Under the pieces are notes generated by a model. That model had not been told where the DNA came from and ran no database searches. It worked only from the letters and a program-made list of their open reading frames with translations. From the NCBI RefSeq assembly GCF_017591425.1, contig NW_024466607.1, positions 10,486,501 to 10,550,500 of the forward strand: a DNA stretch of 64,000 nt, read 5' to 3'. The position numbers and the translations under genes are program-made. Below, piece after piece: positions 35,703-47,871 of the stretch (position 1 is its first letter; every line of letters begins with the position of its first letter). This DNA is from Ochotona curzoniae (lineage: Eukaryota; Chordata; Mammalia; Lagomorpha; Ochotonidae).

Positions 35703-36020
35703 GCCCAATGTGATGGCTCAGTTGTCTAATCTGCCACCTGCAATTGCCAGTATCCTGTATGAGTGCTAGTTTGTGTTCCAGCTGCTCAACTTCCCATTCA
35801 GCTTTCTGTTTATGTCCTGCAAAAGCATCAGAGGATGGCTTAAATCCTTGGGCTCCTGTACCCATGAGGGTGCAGCTCTTTCCTCTAGCTTTGGACTGAG
35901 TCGACTTTGGAGGCTGTGGCCATTTGGGAATGACCTAGTGGATGGAAGATCTCTTCTGCTGTCTCTCATTTTCTCTCTAAATCTGCCTTTCAAGTACAAA
36001 TAAATGTTAAAAAAAAATAC
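35703..36020 (+). mobile_element. Old lagomorph C-SINE
   Basis: Forward copy with head 'GATGGCTCAGTTGTCTAATC' and tail 'AAGTACAAATAAATG'. It forms a head-to-head inverted pair with the preceding copy. Confidence 0.8.
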
Positions 36021-36029
36021 ATGATGAAA

Positions 36030-37925
36030 AAAACCTACAGAACTGAAGCTGGAAATGAACAAATCCACAGTCAGCAACATCAACACTCCTCTTTAACTGT
36101 TCCATAAAAGCAGTGTACAAAAATTCAGAGGATACAGAAGAGCTGAGCAATACTATCAACACACTAAATCCAACTCACGTTTATGGAGCGTTCTACCCCA
36201 CAGCTGCAGAACGCACGTTCTGTAGGAGTGCGTTGGAGCGATTAGTAGGACAGATCGTATACTGAGTCAAACTACACTTTAGAATATTGAAGAGGATTGA
36301 AAAAAGGTGCAAAGTGGGCCCTCTTTTTAATAATAGAATTATAGCAGAAACCAATAATAGATAATAGGAAGAAACGTCACCAGCGTATGTATAAATCATG
36401 GATAGAAGGGATATTGGAACATATTTGAAAGTGAATGGAAAGGAAATACAGCATGTCAAAATTTGGGGATAGTAAGAGAGACAAAACTTAGAGGAAAATT
36501 TATAGCATGAAACATAGCACTAGGAAATTAAAAAAAAAAAAAAGGTTCCAAATCAACAATCTAAGATTCTAGCTTAAGAAACTAGAAAAAAAGCAAAATG
36601 AAGTCAAAACAAGATGAAGGAAGAAATGAGAACTCAAAAGCCAAAAATCAATAAAATTTAAAACTGCAAAATAGTAGAGAAAAGTCAATGAAATAAAAAG
36701 GTGAAAACGCTAATAAAATTGATGAGCCTCTAGTAAACTTAGATCAGGCCCTATCAAAGCTTCTACAGCCATGTCCATGATTATAAAGGAATATTATGAA
36801 GAAATTATGTGCCTAATTATTCGACAGTTTGGATAAGAACAAATACCTCTATCCAAAATCACAAATAATCAAAATTTATCCGAAAGAAAGAAGCAGTTCC
36901 CAACTCATTGTATCAGACCCAGAATTATTCCCATATCCACAGCAGAAAAAGCAGTATGACAACAATGACAAAGTACAGTGCATGAGAGTGAGGCCGTTGG
37001 TTCTTGAAAGTGGATCAACACATTTAATGGAGTCTAAATACCAATTCTAGGATTTCTACAGAGGAAACCAAGTTGATTCTAAAGCTTAGGCAGAAAGGCA
37101 AAGGAACTCAAACAGATGAACTAATTTTACCAGTAAAGTTGAAGGAATTGTGCTGCTGTCTTGTAGAGCTGCTTTGCTAGAAAGCCACAGTTACCAAAAC
37201 TGCGTATTGACAAAGCAATCGACAGAGATCAATAAGGCAGAGTAGAAAGCCTAGAAATATACCCACACAGATTTGGCCAATTGATTTTTTGACAAAAGTG
37301 CAAAGACAGATCAAAGGAATCATGTTAATCTTTTCAACAAACAGCACTGGAAAGATTGCACATCCACATGCGCAATAATGAGCCTTGGCGTAAACCCTCA
37401 CACTTATTAGAAAAGAGCCTAAATATAACAGAATCCTAACTGTGAGATAGTATGGCCATTTGGGAAGGTAGACAGGTAGGTGGAGCACCCCACCCCTCTA
37501 TGGCTTTGCCTTTTAAGTAAAAACAACAACAAAAACATTTTTTTATGACCTGGGGCTAAGCAAAAAAAAAAAAAAAAACTTTGACATATTACTGAAAGCA
37601 TGACCCACTGAAACATGGATAAATCAGACCTCGTTGATCTAAAGCAAGTGTTAACTGTGAAAGACATGGAACAAAAATAAGATACTTGAAAGGATGTGGT
37701 GTCTTCGTATCACTCCTATCTTTCCAGTGTGAGTAAAAAGTTATATGGTAACTTTGGAAAATAAATTTGAAATGCCATAACTTTAAATATTTCTTTATCA
37801 TATGACCCAACAATTTCATGCCTAGGTATTTGCTCAGAAGAAATGGAAATATGTCACGCTAAGACGGCTTGGGCAAAAAAAAGCTCATAGCAATTTTGCT
37901 TATAATAAAATCTTAAATATATATT
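36030..37925 (+). mobile_element. Old L1 (L1M type), ORF2 to 3' end, with a SINE piece inside
   Basis: Landmarks occur in L1 order: 'AGGAAAATTTATAGCATGAA' (about 36493), 'TTAAGAAACTAGAAAAAAAG' (36575), 'AATAAAATTGATGAGCCTCT' (36712), 'CCAATTGATTTTTTGACAAA' (37278) and 'ATATGACCCAACAATTTCAT' (37800). All frames are broken. Confidence 0.8.
37452..37550 (+). mobile_element. C-SINE 3' end fragment within L1
   Basis: 'GGCCATTTGGGAAGGTAGAC' to 'TGCCTTTTAAGTAAAAAC' resembles the 3' end of the old SINE. Confidence 0.5.
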
Positions 37926-38030
37926 ATATATCATACATTATACATAATTCATATAATTATAAATTAACAAGTAATATAAATTATATATAATGAATTAGTA
38001 ATAAAATAATATAACATATATATATTTATC
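37912..38030. repeat. AT-rich low-complexity tract
   Basis: Nearly pure A/T with many TATA steps, immediately after the L1 3' end. It is probably an expanded tail. Confidence 0.8.
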
Positions 38031-38097
38031 ACATTCACATTCAATAGTGTTGGTTATGGAATTCTAAGTTGACAATTTTTTCTTAAAATTTTTAGAA

Positions 38098-38412
38098 AGA
38101 TTTATTTTATTTTTATTGAAAAGTCAGATATACAGAGAGGATGAGAGACAGAGATGAAGATCTTCTGTCCTGATTAACTCCTCATGTGGCTGTAATAGCC
38201 AGAGTTGAGCCAATCCGAAGCAGGAGCCCGGAACCTCCTCCGAGTCTCCCATGTGGATGCAGGGTCCCAAAGCTTTGGGCCATCCTTGACTGCTTTCCCA
38301 GGCCACAAGCAGGGAGCTGGACGAGAAGCAGGGCTGCCGGGGTCTGGGGTACGAACCGACGCCCATATGCAAGACAAGGACTTCAGCCACTAGGCTACCG
38401 CGCCGGGCGCTT
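38098..38412 (-). mobile_element. Lagomorph C-SINE, full length
   Basis: Young-looking head 'GCTACCGCGCCGGGC' near 38393. Small deletions in the body. Confidence 0.9.
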
Positions 38413-38439
38413 TTCTAAAAATTTTTTTTTTCTTTAAGC

Positions 38440-38513
38440 AGGAACGTCATCTGGTACTCCTATGAGATGCTCCACAGGTAGAGGGTTAACCCACTACACC
38501 ATGGCACCAGCCC
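38440..38513 (-). mobile_element. C-SINE head fragment
   Basis: 'GTTAACCCACTACACCATGG' followed by 'CACCAGCCC' is the reverse head of the old subfamily. Confidence 0.6.
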
Positions 38514-38519
38514 TGCTGT

Positions 38520-39435
38520 TTTTTACTTATTGTTTTTCCCCACAACACAAAAGACATCTGAGGTATTTGAGCAAGTCTGCTAGAGGTTCCATTTGGAATT
38601 TTATAATCCTGTGCCCAAGAAATAGCGGCAGAGGAGGAAGGAGCTGGGTGTAGAGGAGAGACACTGCCAGGATCGTTGTGTGTTGGTGTGTGGGTGGGCA
38701 GGTGTAGTTGACAGTGGGATATTCCTAAGGATTTCTGTCTTCACATGAGCACGTCTGTGAGTGAGTCACGTTACAGACAGTGGCGCCTGTACCGCCTGCA
38801 GCGAGGTGTCCTCGTAGCGTAAGAAAGATGCTCACGTTAAAGAGGAAGTAAGCGCGCGTATACGTCACTGGGATGACCTTGGCTAGCGCCCTGGCTATAG
38901 CCACCTGCTTTTATTCTCCTTCCATTAAATGCTGAGTGGGTTGTGGCCTCTAGCCCAGCTGGCACGACTGCTGCTTGCAGAGAATGTTGCAGTGAGGGAG
39001 AGAGGCGCACTCGCTCCTGTGAACACTGGTCAAATAGATCTTGGCTGAGATCCCTGCCCGTTACAGGATTTCTGCCTTGGGTGCCCAAGGCATTCTTTGA
39101 CCAAGGTCTGTTTTGTACTGACAGTACGTTCTGCCTCTAGCAGAAGCAGGAAAAAAAAAAATGAAACCAGGCTCAACAGGCCTCACAGATAACCATGTGC
39201 TTGCCTCTGGTACATGTGCCAGGGAAGCACCAAATTCATATCCAGCTTGAACATGTTCACTAGCTTGGAAAACTTGATTAGAAATGTAGAGATAGTTAGC
39301 CACAGATAGGTCTCCCAGCACCCATGATGATGAGTTTCTGGCTTCTAGAGGGAACCCTGAGGTCCCAGGCCTGGGGAGAGATCCCGCATGAACATACTTG
39401 AGTTCAATTACAGGCTTCGCTTTGTCTCTGTGTTC
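38520..39435. other. Unique-looking sequence with a CpG cluster
   Basis: Twelve CpG dinucleotides occur in about 120 bp (38768-38890), including AGCGCGCGTATACGTCAC. No repeat family recognised. Confidence 0.45.
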
Positions 39436-39441
39436 CTATTT

Positions 39442-39645
39442 TTGCAGACCTGGGATGCAACAGTAATGGCTCAGGTGCAGTCACTTGCTCATACCATCCA
39501 TACGGAAAACCTATATTGTGTCCCTGGCCAGGGTTTCGGCCTTCGTCCAGCTGCAGCCGTTGTAGTCATTTGCAGAGTGAACTAGCAAATGGGAGCTTTC
39601 TCTCTTCCTCCCTTGCAAATCAATAAGTAAAAATAATAATAAAAG
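39442..39645 (+). mobile_element. C-SINE, 5'-truncated or internally deleted
   Basis: Forward 3' half ending 'AAATCAATAAGTAAAAATAA'. Confidence 0.6.
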
Positions 39646-39649
39646 AATC

Positions 39650-42015
39650 CTTGCATGACTTTCTACCTATGTGACATGAATAAATTTGTTAGTCTGTTCC
39701 AACTGGTTTTGGGTGGAGCTCACATGGCCTGTCAGAGAAGGTGGGCATCTTCTGAGTTAAGCAATCACGTGTACTACCTTTGTTTATATTGGCCTGGTTA
39801 AAATTGATTCATTTAAGAACTTACGATACTATTTTGAACAGTATCATCATTTTATCTCATGGTGAAACCAAGAGGGCTGGACCTGACTGCGAGACAATGG
39901 CATGCCTTGACCACGCCTCAAGCTCACAGTGCCCAGTATAATCCTGTCTGGATGTTGACACTTTGTAGTGCTCTGTTGAGTTGTGTGAGCCTTGGGGACA
40001 TGTGGTTTGTGTTTTTAGAAGTTGCGAGCACACTGGGAATCAAGGATGACCTTTATGCTGTCATCCTGCTGCATCCTTCCTTTGTCTTAGCATTGCTGGT
40101 CTTTGGTTTTGTTTAGCCAGGCTTTTTGTTTTCAGAATTATGCTGGGCTTGTTGAAATCCAAAAAGTTGCAGTGTTTGACCACAAAGAACAGGGACAACT
40201 GAGAGAGCGAGCGTGTGAGAGGTCCGGGGGTGGAGGGGTTGTGGGAAGCAGGGAGAAGCCATTTCACTTACATAATGTCATCTAACTTAACAGATAGCAT
40301 CTTTAGGTCACAGCAGGAGCATTTTGTAAAGGATTTGTGGCGTAAGGAGGCCTGGGCAGGTGTGATGGACTCCTTGGAGATTTGGAAAGTTTCTATGTAC
40401 CGTTGCTTCCCATTCTACCAGGCGGAGCTATTGGCACAAGGCAGTCTGATAGCTTTAGCAAGAATCGCTTGAGTTTGCTAAATGCTCTCAGTTCTCGATC
40501 AGGCTTAATCCTCCGCTTGTTTATTCCAAGCTTTTCCTGCAGTTTGCTTGCCTTGGAGCTAATCAAGCCTTAATTGGCAACGGAAATGCTACGTCTTGCC
40601 TGAGTCACAGGATGCTAACAAACCGGGATAGATTAGTGTTCAGCTTGCCGGGAGCTCAGGCTTCTCCTGCTAATGAGGCCAGTGCAGGCTAGAACGCTGC
40701 AGCTGATTTGAAGAAATGATCCCTGTCACGGCCTGTGGTCCACAGGGTAAGGATACTTGCTCTTGTATTTGTGGTAGCATCAAGCTCCTAAGTGTCTGTT
40801 TGAAATTCTTCATCACATCTTTAAAAAAAAATCGTGCCTGGAAGTAATCATGGTCATAACAAATACATCCCATGTCATGTCATGCAGAATATAAAGAAAC
40901 ATTCAAGAATACAAGTCCACAGATTCATCCTGCTTGTACTCTAGGATGTTAATAAGATGTGACAGGTAGAGTAGATTCAGTTTGTTCCTAAGCCCCCAGA
41001 CTCATTTTAAAGCACGTTTTGCTCCAGTGATGGTAAACCTTTTGGCTTCGTAAGGGATTACAGGATGAGCTGAACTTCATTTGTCTTCCGTGCATGCTGC
41101 CCCAGATTGGCCAGAGATGAAGAAAGAGGAGAAGGCTATGACAACTATGTGGAAGAGACTGGTGGTACTCTAACATCCATTTACTTGCTGCTAAGGAGAG
41201 GAAATCTTTCAGCTGAGCATCTGCTTTTCCTCCTCATCTTTGCTTTGTCTTGCTATGTTTGTGATTAGATCCTGGCTGATGAGATACAAAATGTCCTGCG
41301 GTGGCATCCTGGAATCTTCTTCGGGAGGATTCTAGCATGTGCACTGGCAGTTTTTCTTCATCTTCAATCCTGATGGTACACTTGCACAAATAGGCATACG
41401 CTCTGTGTACCACCTGCCAATGCAGCATGGAGCCTGTCTCTCTACCCCTTGAACTTGGTCTTGGCATGCCTTGTGTTCTGGGGACATGGGACATGAGCAG
41501 GACTTAAAGATTGGTCTAGCCCTTTTTTGCTACATGTGCTCTGAAAGTGGAGGAAAACTTGAGTTACTCTTCTTGGAGGTGGGAGGCCACAAAGAAAGAT
41601 TCCAGCCATGCCAGCCTGGTCTAAGATGTGTGGGTCCATTGCAGACCACTTAGCACAGTCAAGCTGGCCCAAGCAACAAAAACTGCCTGGTTAAATTTTT
41701 TGAAAATATCAGCAGGAAAATATAAATCATATTGCCTCAATCAGATTAGATGCTGCAAAAGAGAAAGATTGTGAATGGAAAATAAGATGGTAGATAATAT
41801 TAAGCCTGAAACAGAGAAAACAGGTGTAAAACACAGAAGAGGGAGTAAGGCTCATTGGAGATATGAGAGAAGTTTCAGTGGGAGTCTCAGAAAACATGAC
41901 AGAAGCAGAATTTGAAAAGATGTGACTGAGAATTTGTGAAAACTGATGACTAATCGTTCACAGATCCAAGTAGTTCTATGATTGCCAACACAATGGTACA
42001 AAGAAAACAGTGTAT
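39650..42015. other. Repeat-poor sequence, candidate regulatory stretch inside
   Basis: 2.4 kb with no SINE or L1 recognised. The part 40400-40720 carries several homeodomain- and AP-1-like motifs and is described as a finding. 41240-41680 may be an old DNA transposon or LTR, unassigned. Confidence 0.4.
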
Positions 42016-42325
42016 TGGATGGGTGGGTGAGCTGTGGTTTGGGTATTGCATGCTTCCCAGAGGCCCAGGTGTTGGCAATGGGGTGCCCAGGGTGGAGATG
42101 TTAGAGACGTCGGAGTCTTTGGTGGTGAGGTGGGTGTCTGGAGACATCCTTAGGTCATTGGCAGTGAGGTGTTTGCCTATGGAAGGTAGTTCTTGTGTGA
42201 CTTCCGGAGCCCTCAGAGGATGGTTGTTATTAAGGGCTGAATGTGACTCACCCCTTCTCCCCCTGTCTCCCATCTGGTCCTTTCTCTGCATGTGCTCTGT
42301 CCAGCCACCACCATGGGGCCTTTGT
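42015..42325 (+). mobile_element. MaLR-like LTR
   Basis: 'GCTGTGGTTTGGGTATTGCA', 'GGCCCAGGTGTTGGCAATGG' and 'GAGACATCCTTAGGTCATTG' follow the order of a MaLR LTR 5' half. Diverged. Confidence 0.55.
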
Positions 42326-43023
42326 CAAAGTTGGCTTCCTGTCATTTGCTTATTCAACCTCCCAAACTGAGTGACACAGACCTGTGCTTGTTACAAAATT
42401 AGTTGCCTCAGGCCTGTCTGTAGTGTAGCAAAACTGACTAAATACAGACTGCTAGAAGGGAATACTGTACCCTGGGTGGGGTCTGCAAGATCAGCTGTTA
42501 CTCGAAAGCTCCAGAGACAGACACGCCCAACAAGGTGCTGGTTGACTTGCTTCTGGGTCTGGCTCGCTTTCTGATGGCCACCTTCTGTCTGTGTCCTCAT
42601 GTGTTGGGGAACAGAGGAGATGGAGGAAGCAGATGAGCAGAGAGCAAGCTGTCTGGTCTCTTTTAATGAGAACTGATCCCATCATGGCCTGATTTATCTC
42701 CATTACTTCCCAAAGGACCCATCAGCCAATCTCATCATATGGGCGTTTCAAAATGCCAGTTTGGAGGGCAGGATATACAAATTACAGAGCCCACATCACA
42801 GAGCAAACTTGTTGAAAACCAAATGAAAACAGAACATCTTAAAATCAGCCAGAAAAGAAAGACACAGTGCATTCCAAAGAAGTGCAGTGAGGCTGATACC
42901 AGGCCTGTCAACAGCATCAGATGTACAAGAACACAGTGGCATGTTTCCTTAGTGTTCTAATGGAATACCTGTCCATGCAGAATTATATACTCGGTGATGA
43001 TATTCTTCAAAAATATAGGTAGG

Positions 43024-43378
43024 GGCCCAGTATGGAAGCCTAGCAGCTAAAGTCCTCACCTTGTTTATACAGAGAAGAGGGAGAGAGAGAGGAAGATCTT
43101 CTGTTCCTTGATTCTCTCTCCCAAGTGTCTGCAATGGCAGGAGCTGCACTGAACCAAAGCCAGGAGCCAGAAGCTTCCTCTGGGTCTCCTGTGTGGGTGC
43201 AGGGACCCAAGGCTTTGGCCTGTGCTTGACTGCTTACTCAGGTCCCAAGCAAGGAGTTGAATAGGAAGCAGGGCTGCTGGGATTAGAACTGGCATCCATA
43301 TGGGATCCCGGTGTATTCAAGGCGAGAGCTTTAGCTGCTCGGCCACTACACGGGGCTCAATAAAATAAATCTTAGAAA
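43024..43378. mobile_element. C-SINE with inverted interior
   Basis: 43025-43065 is a forward head (GCCTAGCAGCTAAAGTCCTC). 43066-43357 is a nearly complete reverse copy, ending in a reverse head. 43358-43378 (CAATAAAATAAATCTT) is a forward tail. Confidence 0.8.
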
Positions 43379-43382
43379 GTAG

Positions 43383-43672
43383 GTGTGGGCATTTGGCTTA
43401 GTAATTAAGATGTTAGTTGGGATCATCTGCATCCCATAGCGGAGCGCATGGATTTGGATCCCAAGTCTAGCTCCCAGTTCTAACTTCCTGCTGCACTCTC
43501 CTGGGAGCTGCCAGTGGATGGCAGCTCAAGGCATTCAGTCCCTGGTACCCATGTGGTTCCCAGCGTTTGGACCAAGCCCTGGCCCAGTCTTGGCCATCAC
43601 AAGCATTTGGAAGATAAGCCAGTGTATGGGAGATCTCTGTCTCTGTGTCTGAAATGAAAACTTTTTTTTTTT
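43383..43672 (+). mobile_element. Old lagomorph C-SINE
   Basis: Forward copy of the old subfamily ('GGCTTAGTAATTAAGATGTT' to 'GTCTCTGTGTCTGAAATG'). Confidence 0.75.
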
Positions 43673-44524
43673 TGTCAAACCAAATGTAGAAAACTTGTTG
43701 CTCACAAGCTCACAGTACAATTAGTCATAAATAGAGGCTTGGTGGCAGGAAGAAAATGATCCCAGAAGGAAACGCCAAAATACAATGAGATGAAAATCAT
43801 CAGAAAGGGGAAATAAGTATGCTCGCCTGACTGAATCTCAACTGTGCAAAAGCAAATAGTGTGGTGAGAACAGGAACATCTTTGGAATTAAAAATGCACA
43901 GAAACAATACACAACAGTTGTACGTGGAGTTCAACTGCTGTCATTGTCTACCATTGTTGGCGAAATAGGAAAAGCAATTACTTGAGAAGTAAGTCCAGAA
44001 TGAACATTGAAGTCCCCAGCACATCGTTAAGGTCATAAAAATGAAAATTTGTAACTAATAAGCTAAAGGAAGGAAAAGGAAGATAAAAAGATTTACTCAC
44101 ACAGAAGGCACGAAGTAATGAAATTTGGAAGTAGTTCATTTTTTAAAGAACTGGTATGATTTATAGATTTATTTCATATTTAAAGGCAAAAACATCAAGT
44201 GACTTATATAAAAGAATCAGACTCGGTAAAAATAAGAAACCAACTGTATGTTGTTTACAAGAGATTCACTTCATTTAAGGACACAGAAATATTGGAAGGA
44301 AAAAGATGGGGACAGGAGTGGGTAGAGATACACCATGCAAATACCAACCACCAAAGCCCAGATGGTTCCACTGCTAAGTTCTCCTAAACTTCACAGGAAG
44401 AAATAGCATTGATATTTCACAGATATTTCTTCCCTGAGAATAGAAAAAGAAAAAAAAAAGAAGCAATACTTCACCTTCTAACCATTGATTAAGGCAGCTT
44501 GATGCTGATACAAAAATCTGTCCC

Positions 44525-44857
44525 GGGCCCAGCACGGTGGCGCAAGTGGTTAAAGGTCCTCGCCTTGCACGCCCGGGATCCCATATGGGCGCCGGTTCTA
44601 ATCCCGGCAGCCCCGCTTCCCTTCCAGCTCCCTGCCTGTGGCCCGGGAAAGCAGTCGAGGACAGCCCAAAGCTTTGGGACCCTGCACCCGAGTGGGAGAC
44701 CCAGAGGAGGCTCCTGGCTTCGGATCGGCATAGTATCGGTCCCGTTGTGCTCACTTGGGGAGTGAATCATCGGACGGAAGATCTTCCTCTCTGTCTCTCC
44801 TCTCTGTATATCCGCCTTTCCAATAAAAAAAATAATAAAAAATAAAATCTTTAAAAA
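44525..44857 (+). mobile_element. Young lagomorph C-SINE, full length, with target-site duplication
   Basis: Near-consensus copy flanked by perfect 13-bp repeats AAAAATCTGTCCC (44512-44524 and 44858-44870). CpGs of the head are retained. Intact RNA polymerase III elements: A box TGGCGCAAGTGG (44538-44549) and B box GGTTCTAATCC (44594-44604). Confidence 0.97.
44538..44604 (+). promoter_or_regulatory. RNA polymerase III internal promoter (A and B boxes) of the young SINE
   Basis: A box TGGCGCAAGTGG and B box GGTTCTAATCC, 44 bases apart, fit the tRNA-type promoter consensus. Activity here is inferred only. Confidence 0.65.
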
Positions 44858-44879
44858 AAAAATCTGTCCCCAAGAGAGG

Positions 44880-45420
44880 AAAGTTGGAGGCTACTATCTC
44901 AAAAATCCTATACCAAACTGATAACCCAGATCCTCTAAGATAGATGAAATAATAATTATAAACGGAATACCTTCCAGAAAAACTCACCACTTATTTAAAA
45001 TTCAAAAACACAAACAATTGAACACTAGCAGTATAAACAAAAATAGATTATCTTAACTGGAAGAAAGTGCTTGTCTATCTCCTTTCCAATCCAGTGTGCA
45101 TCTGCCCCATTCCTGAGTGGGAAGTGTGTTATTACCCTAAACATGGATGACTTCAGGAAGTTTGCATTCAGCACTGATATTAAAATTGTAGACCTTCTCC
45201 TTAAAAATGTCACCAGCCTGCTGCCTGGACCACGGATGATCATTATCTTTGCCAACATCAGCAGTGAGTGGATATGTACGTTTGAAGATCATGCTACAGC
45301 CAGACAGCCTCATGACTGACTTAATGAGAAGCTCCACAACTACCAACCAACTCTGACCCACCGAGGCAGAGGAAGTGTACTGCTGGGTAGCTTACTGGAA
45401 CCACATGCTAAGAAGTGTGG
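44880..45420. other. Non-coding, no feature recognised
   Basis: An 82-codon frame (45071-45319) matches no family known to me. Confidence 0.4.
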
Positions 45421-45424
45421 TGTG

Positions 45425-45615
45425 TGTTTGCTTTTGAATCGGCCAGATCTGGGTTTAAATGGGATCTTGCTCCTCATCTGCGTGAAGAAGGACAAGCTAG
45501 TTTAACCTCTGAGCTTACGTTTCTATAACTTTCGGATGAGGAATATTTGTATCTAAGTTTGTATCTTAAGTGCTTTGTGTAGCTACTGAAGCACGGCAGG
45601 TGCCATGTACACCTG
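45425..45615 (+). mobile_element. MIR SINE
   Basis: 'AGATCTGGGTTTAAATGGGA' followed by 'CTTGCTCCTCATCTG' and '..TTTAACCTCTGAGCTTACGT' fits the MIR body. Confidence 0.7.
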
Positions 45616-45619
45616 ACCA

Positions 45620-47520
45620 GAGGTTGGCACTCTGATCTAAGAGGTATCACTGATGGTGGGTAGGATGAGGGTGGTAAGAGTGCATTTGAAAAAAAATGAA
45701 TCAGAACTGGAGGAGAAAGTGTAGGAATACTGTGTAAAACTTCATAAAAATGTACAAGTATTACATGGTAATCAAAAACATTTTAAAATTCCCATACTGT
45801 GGTCTACAGTCAGCTGGGGAGAACCCTCCTTGGGGTGGAGCTAGCGAATGGGGGACTGACTTGCTGCATCCCTCTTTGTGCTCAGAACACCTGCCCATTG
45901 ACTAGTGCCCCCTTTGGGAGTCATACAGAGAAAGAGGCTCCTCCAGGACCCTTACAGCCTCACAGGGTGCTCCACACCCCACTCCCCCGCCAGAGCTCCT
46001 GGTCTGGAGAGAGGACAAGGGTGGCAGCTCTGCAAGCCCCTGGGACAGAGGACAGGGGAAAGCAAAGGAAGACATGCAGTGGTGGCCCGATCCTGTGCTG
46101 TCCTTCCCTTGCTGGGATAGAGAGTAAGAAATCCTGGGAGGAGAGAGCCTCTTTCTCAGTCTGTGAGAATCTACAGAAGGATTTTGGGGGCAGGGCGGTG
46201 GGAGTGTGTTCTCAGCAGGTGGGCTGCCCTAGGTTCCTTCTCCCTTCCCCAGGGGAGCCAGTCCATGAGTCCCATGGGCTGCTTCCAGATCTGGTGCACC
46301 TGTGTCAGTTGGGGTCGATTTTCTGTTTATGAAGACATCACAGCTTGTGATCATTTCTCTCTGGAGACCCACCAGAGAGCTTTGAGGTTCCTGGCCAAGG
46401 AGCAGGGACCAGGGAAACCCCAGCTGGCAAAGCAGAGCAGCATCTCAGACTTGTTTCAAGTTAGCACACAGGGTTCAGGCTTGTGCATAAATCTCTCTTT
46501 TATGACCCATTTATTTTGGATTCACGTGTTCTTCTGTCTGCTCCTGATTCTTCATTGCTTGCTCAAATGTTTTCTCAGCTCAGATCCTGCAGCGCTGAGA
46601 AGTCCATCTCCTATCTGAAGATCCCAACATTTGGCTTACTTAAAAATCAGAGGATGGCTCCATCATGCAATGTCAGTAGAGATGAAAAATATGCAACATG
46701 TAGCCATTGATAGTTTAAAACAATTCATAGAACAATGTAAATTTTTAGACTTTGAAAGTATTTTTCCCTAAGGTTACTATTAAATATCTCTGTATGTGGG
46801 AAATTATTCAATTCAACAAAAATGAAGACCCAATTTCCTTCTAGGTTCTGTTCTTAGGGCTAAGAAGAGAGTGGGGAGCGAGTTAGATGACTTTCCTCAT
46901 CTAAAGGATCTTACAGTGTAGAGGGGAAGGTAGAAAATAAATGATGGCCATGCCCACCTATCTGTTTCTCTCTTTCTGCCTGTAGTTATAAATACAGGTG
47001 AGCATTTCATATATACATGCAGTCACACATGTGCAAACACATGCACATGTTTGCATACACAGAGTGATGTAGATATTTAATATAGAGGGATAAAATTCTA
47101 GATTGGTCCCAGGTAATAGGCACTTGTCCCATGTAGCTATTTCAATCTACATTTGAATTCCTTAAATTGTTTTTTGGCACTCAATTCCTCAGTCGTTAGC
47201 CATTTCAGTTGCTCGATAGCCATATGTGTTTGGGGTTACCACGCTGGACTGTAGATGTGAAATGTTACTGTCATCACAAAATTCTATTGAACAGCAATAC
47301 ATAGCACTGTCTTAGCTGTCTGAATGGCTCATTTTGTGTTCATCTCATTTTGAGCCTCTCTGTATTAGGGTCCTCACACACATATGCACACACATATGGG
47401 TTCTTCAGAAAGCTCATGGAGAATGGAACTTAAAAATTAAGTTCATGTTGGTATAAAAAGCTTCAAATTTCATATGTAGTTTTTTTATACTATGCATTTT
47501 CATGACACTTTTGAAAATCT
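45620..47520. other. Mostly unique non-coding sequence
   Basis: A GC-rich block at 45790-46460 gives a 177-codon frame with no recognisable protein. (CA)n-like patches lie at 47020-47050. 47395-47520 resembles a mammalian DNA-transposon remnant. Confidence 0.4.
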
Positions 47521-47539
47521 CCTGTGTATGCAAAGATTT

Positions 47540-47871
47540 TTTTTTTTTTTAAAGATTTATTTTTATTATTTTTTATTGGAAAGGCGGATATACAGAGAGG
47601 AGAGACAGAGAGGAAGATCTTCCATCCGATGATTCACTCCCCAAGTGAGCGCAACGGGCCGATGCTATGCCGATCCGAAGCCAGGAGCCTCCTCCAGGTC
47701 TCCCACGCGGGTGCAGGCCCCCAAAGCTTTGGGCTGTCCTCGACTGCTTTCCCGGGCCACAGGCAGGGAGCTGGAAGGGAAGCGGGGCTGCCGGGATTAG
47801 AACTGGCGCCCATATGGGATCCTGGGCGTGCTAGGCGAGGACTTAACCACTTGCGCCACCGCGCCGGGCCC
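47540..47871 (-). mobile_element. Young lagomorph C-SINE, full length, with target-site duplication
   Basis: Perfect 14-bp flanking repeats GTATGCAAAGATTT (47526-47539 and 47872-47885). Very close to the copy at 44525 in sequence but in the opposite orientation. The B box complement is near 47794-47804. Confidence 0.97.

Larger units (their letters stand above)
42760..44390 (+). mobile_element. Old L1/HAL1 fragment carrying SINE insertions
   Basis: 'AACTTGTTGAAAACCAAATG' (42808), 'CAGCCAGAAAAGAAAGACAC' (42847), 'TCTTCAAAAATATAGG' before the SINEs, 'GAAAATGATCCCAGAAGGAA' (43752) after them, and 'CAACTGTATGTTGTTTACAA' (44241) run in L1 order from ORF1 towards ORF2. Confidence 0.7.

Noticed and set aside
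37912..38030. AT-rich tract as an origin or matrix attachment site
   Set aside because: Better explained as an expanded tail after an L1 3' end. There is no independent evidence.
38440..38513. Possible tRNA gene
   Set aside because: It is only the tRNA-related head of a SINE in reverse, with no complete cloverleaf.
45071..45319. 82-codon frame considered as a lone exon
   Set aside because: No clear acceptor or donor in phase, and no homologue recognised.
45799..46332. 177-codon open frame
   Set aside because: GC-rich stretch with overlapping frames, no recognisable domain, no splice context and no start context. Likely chance.
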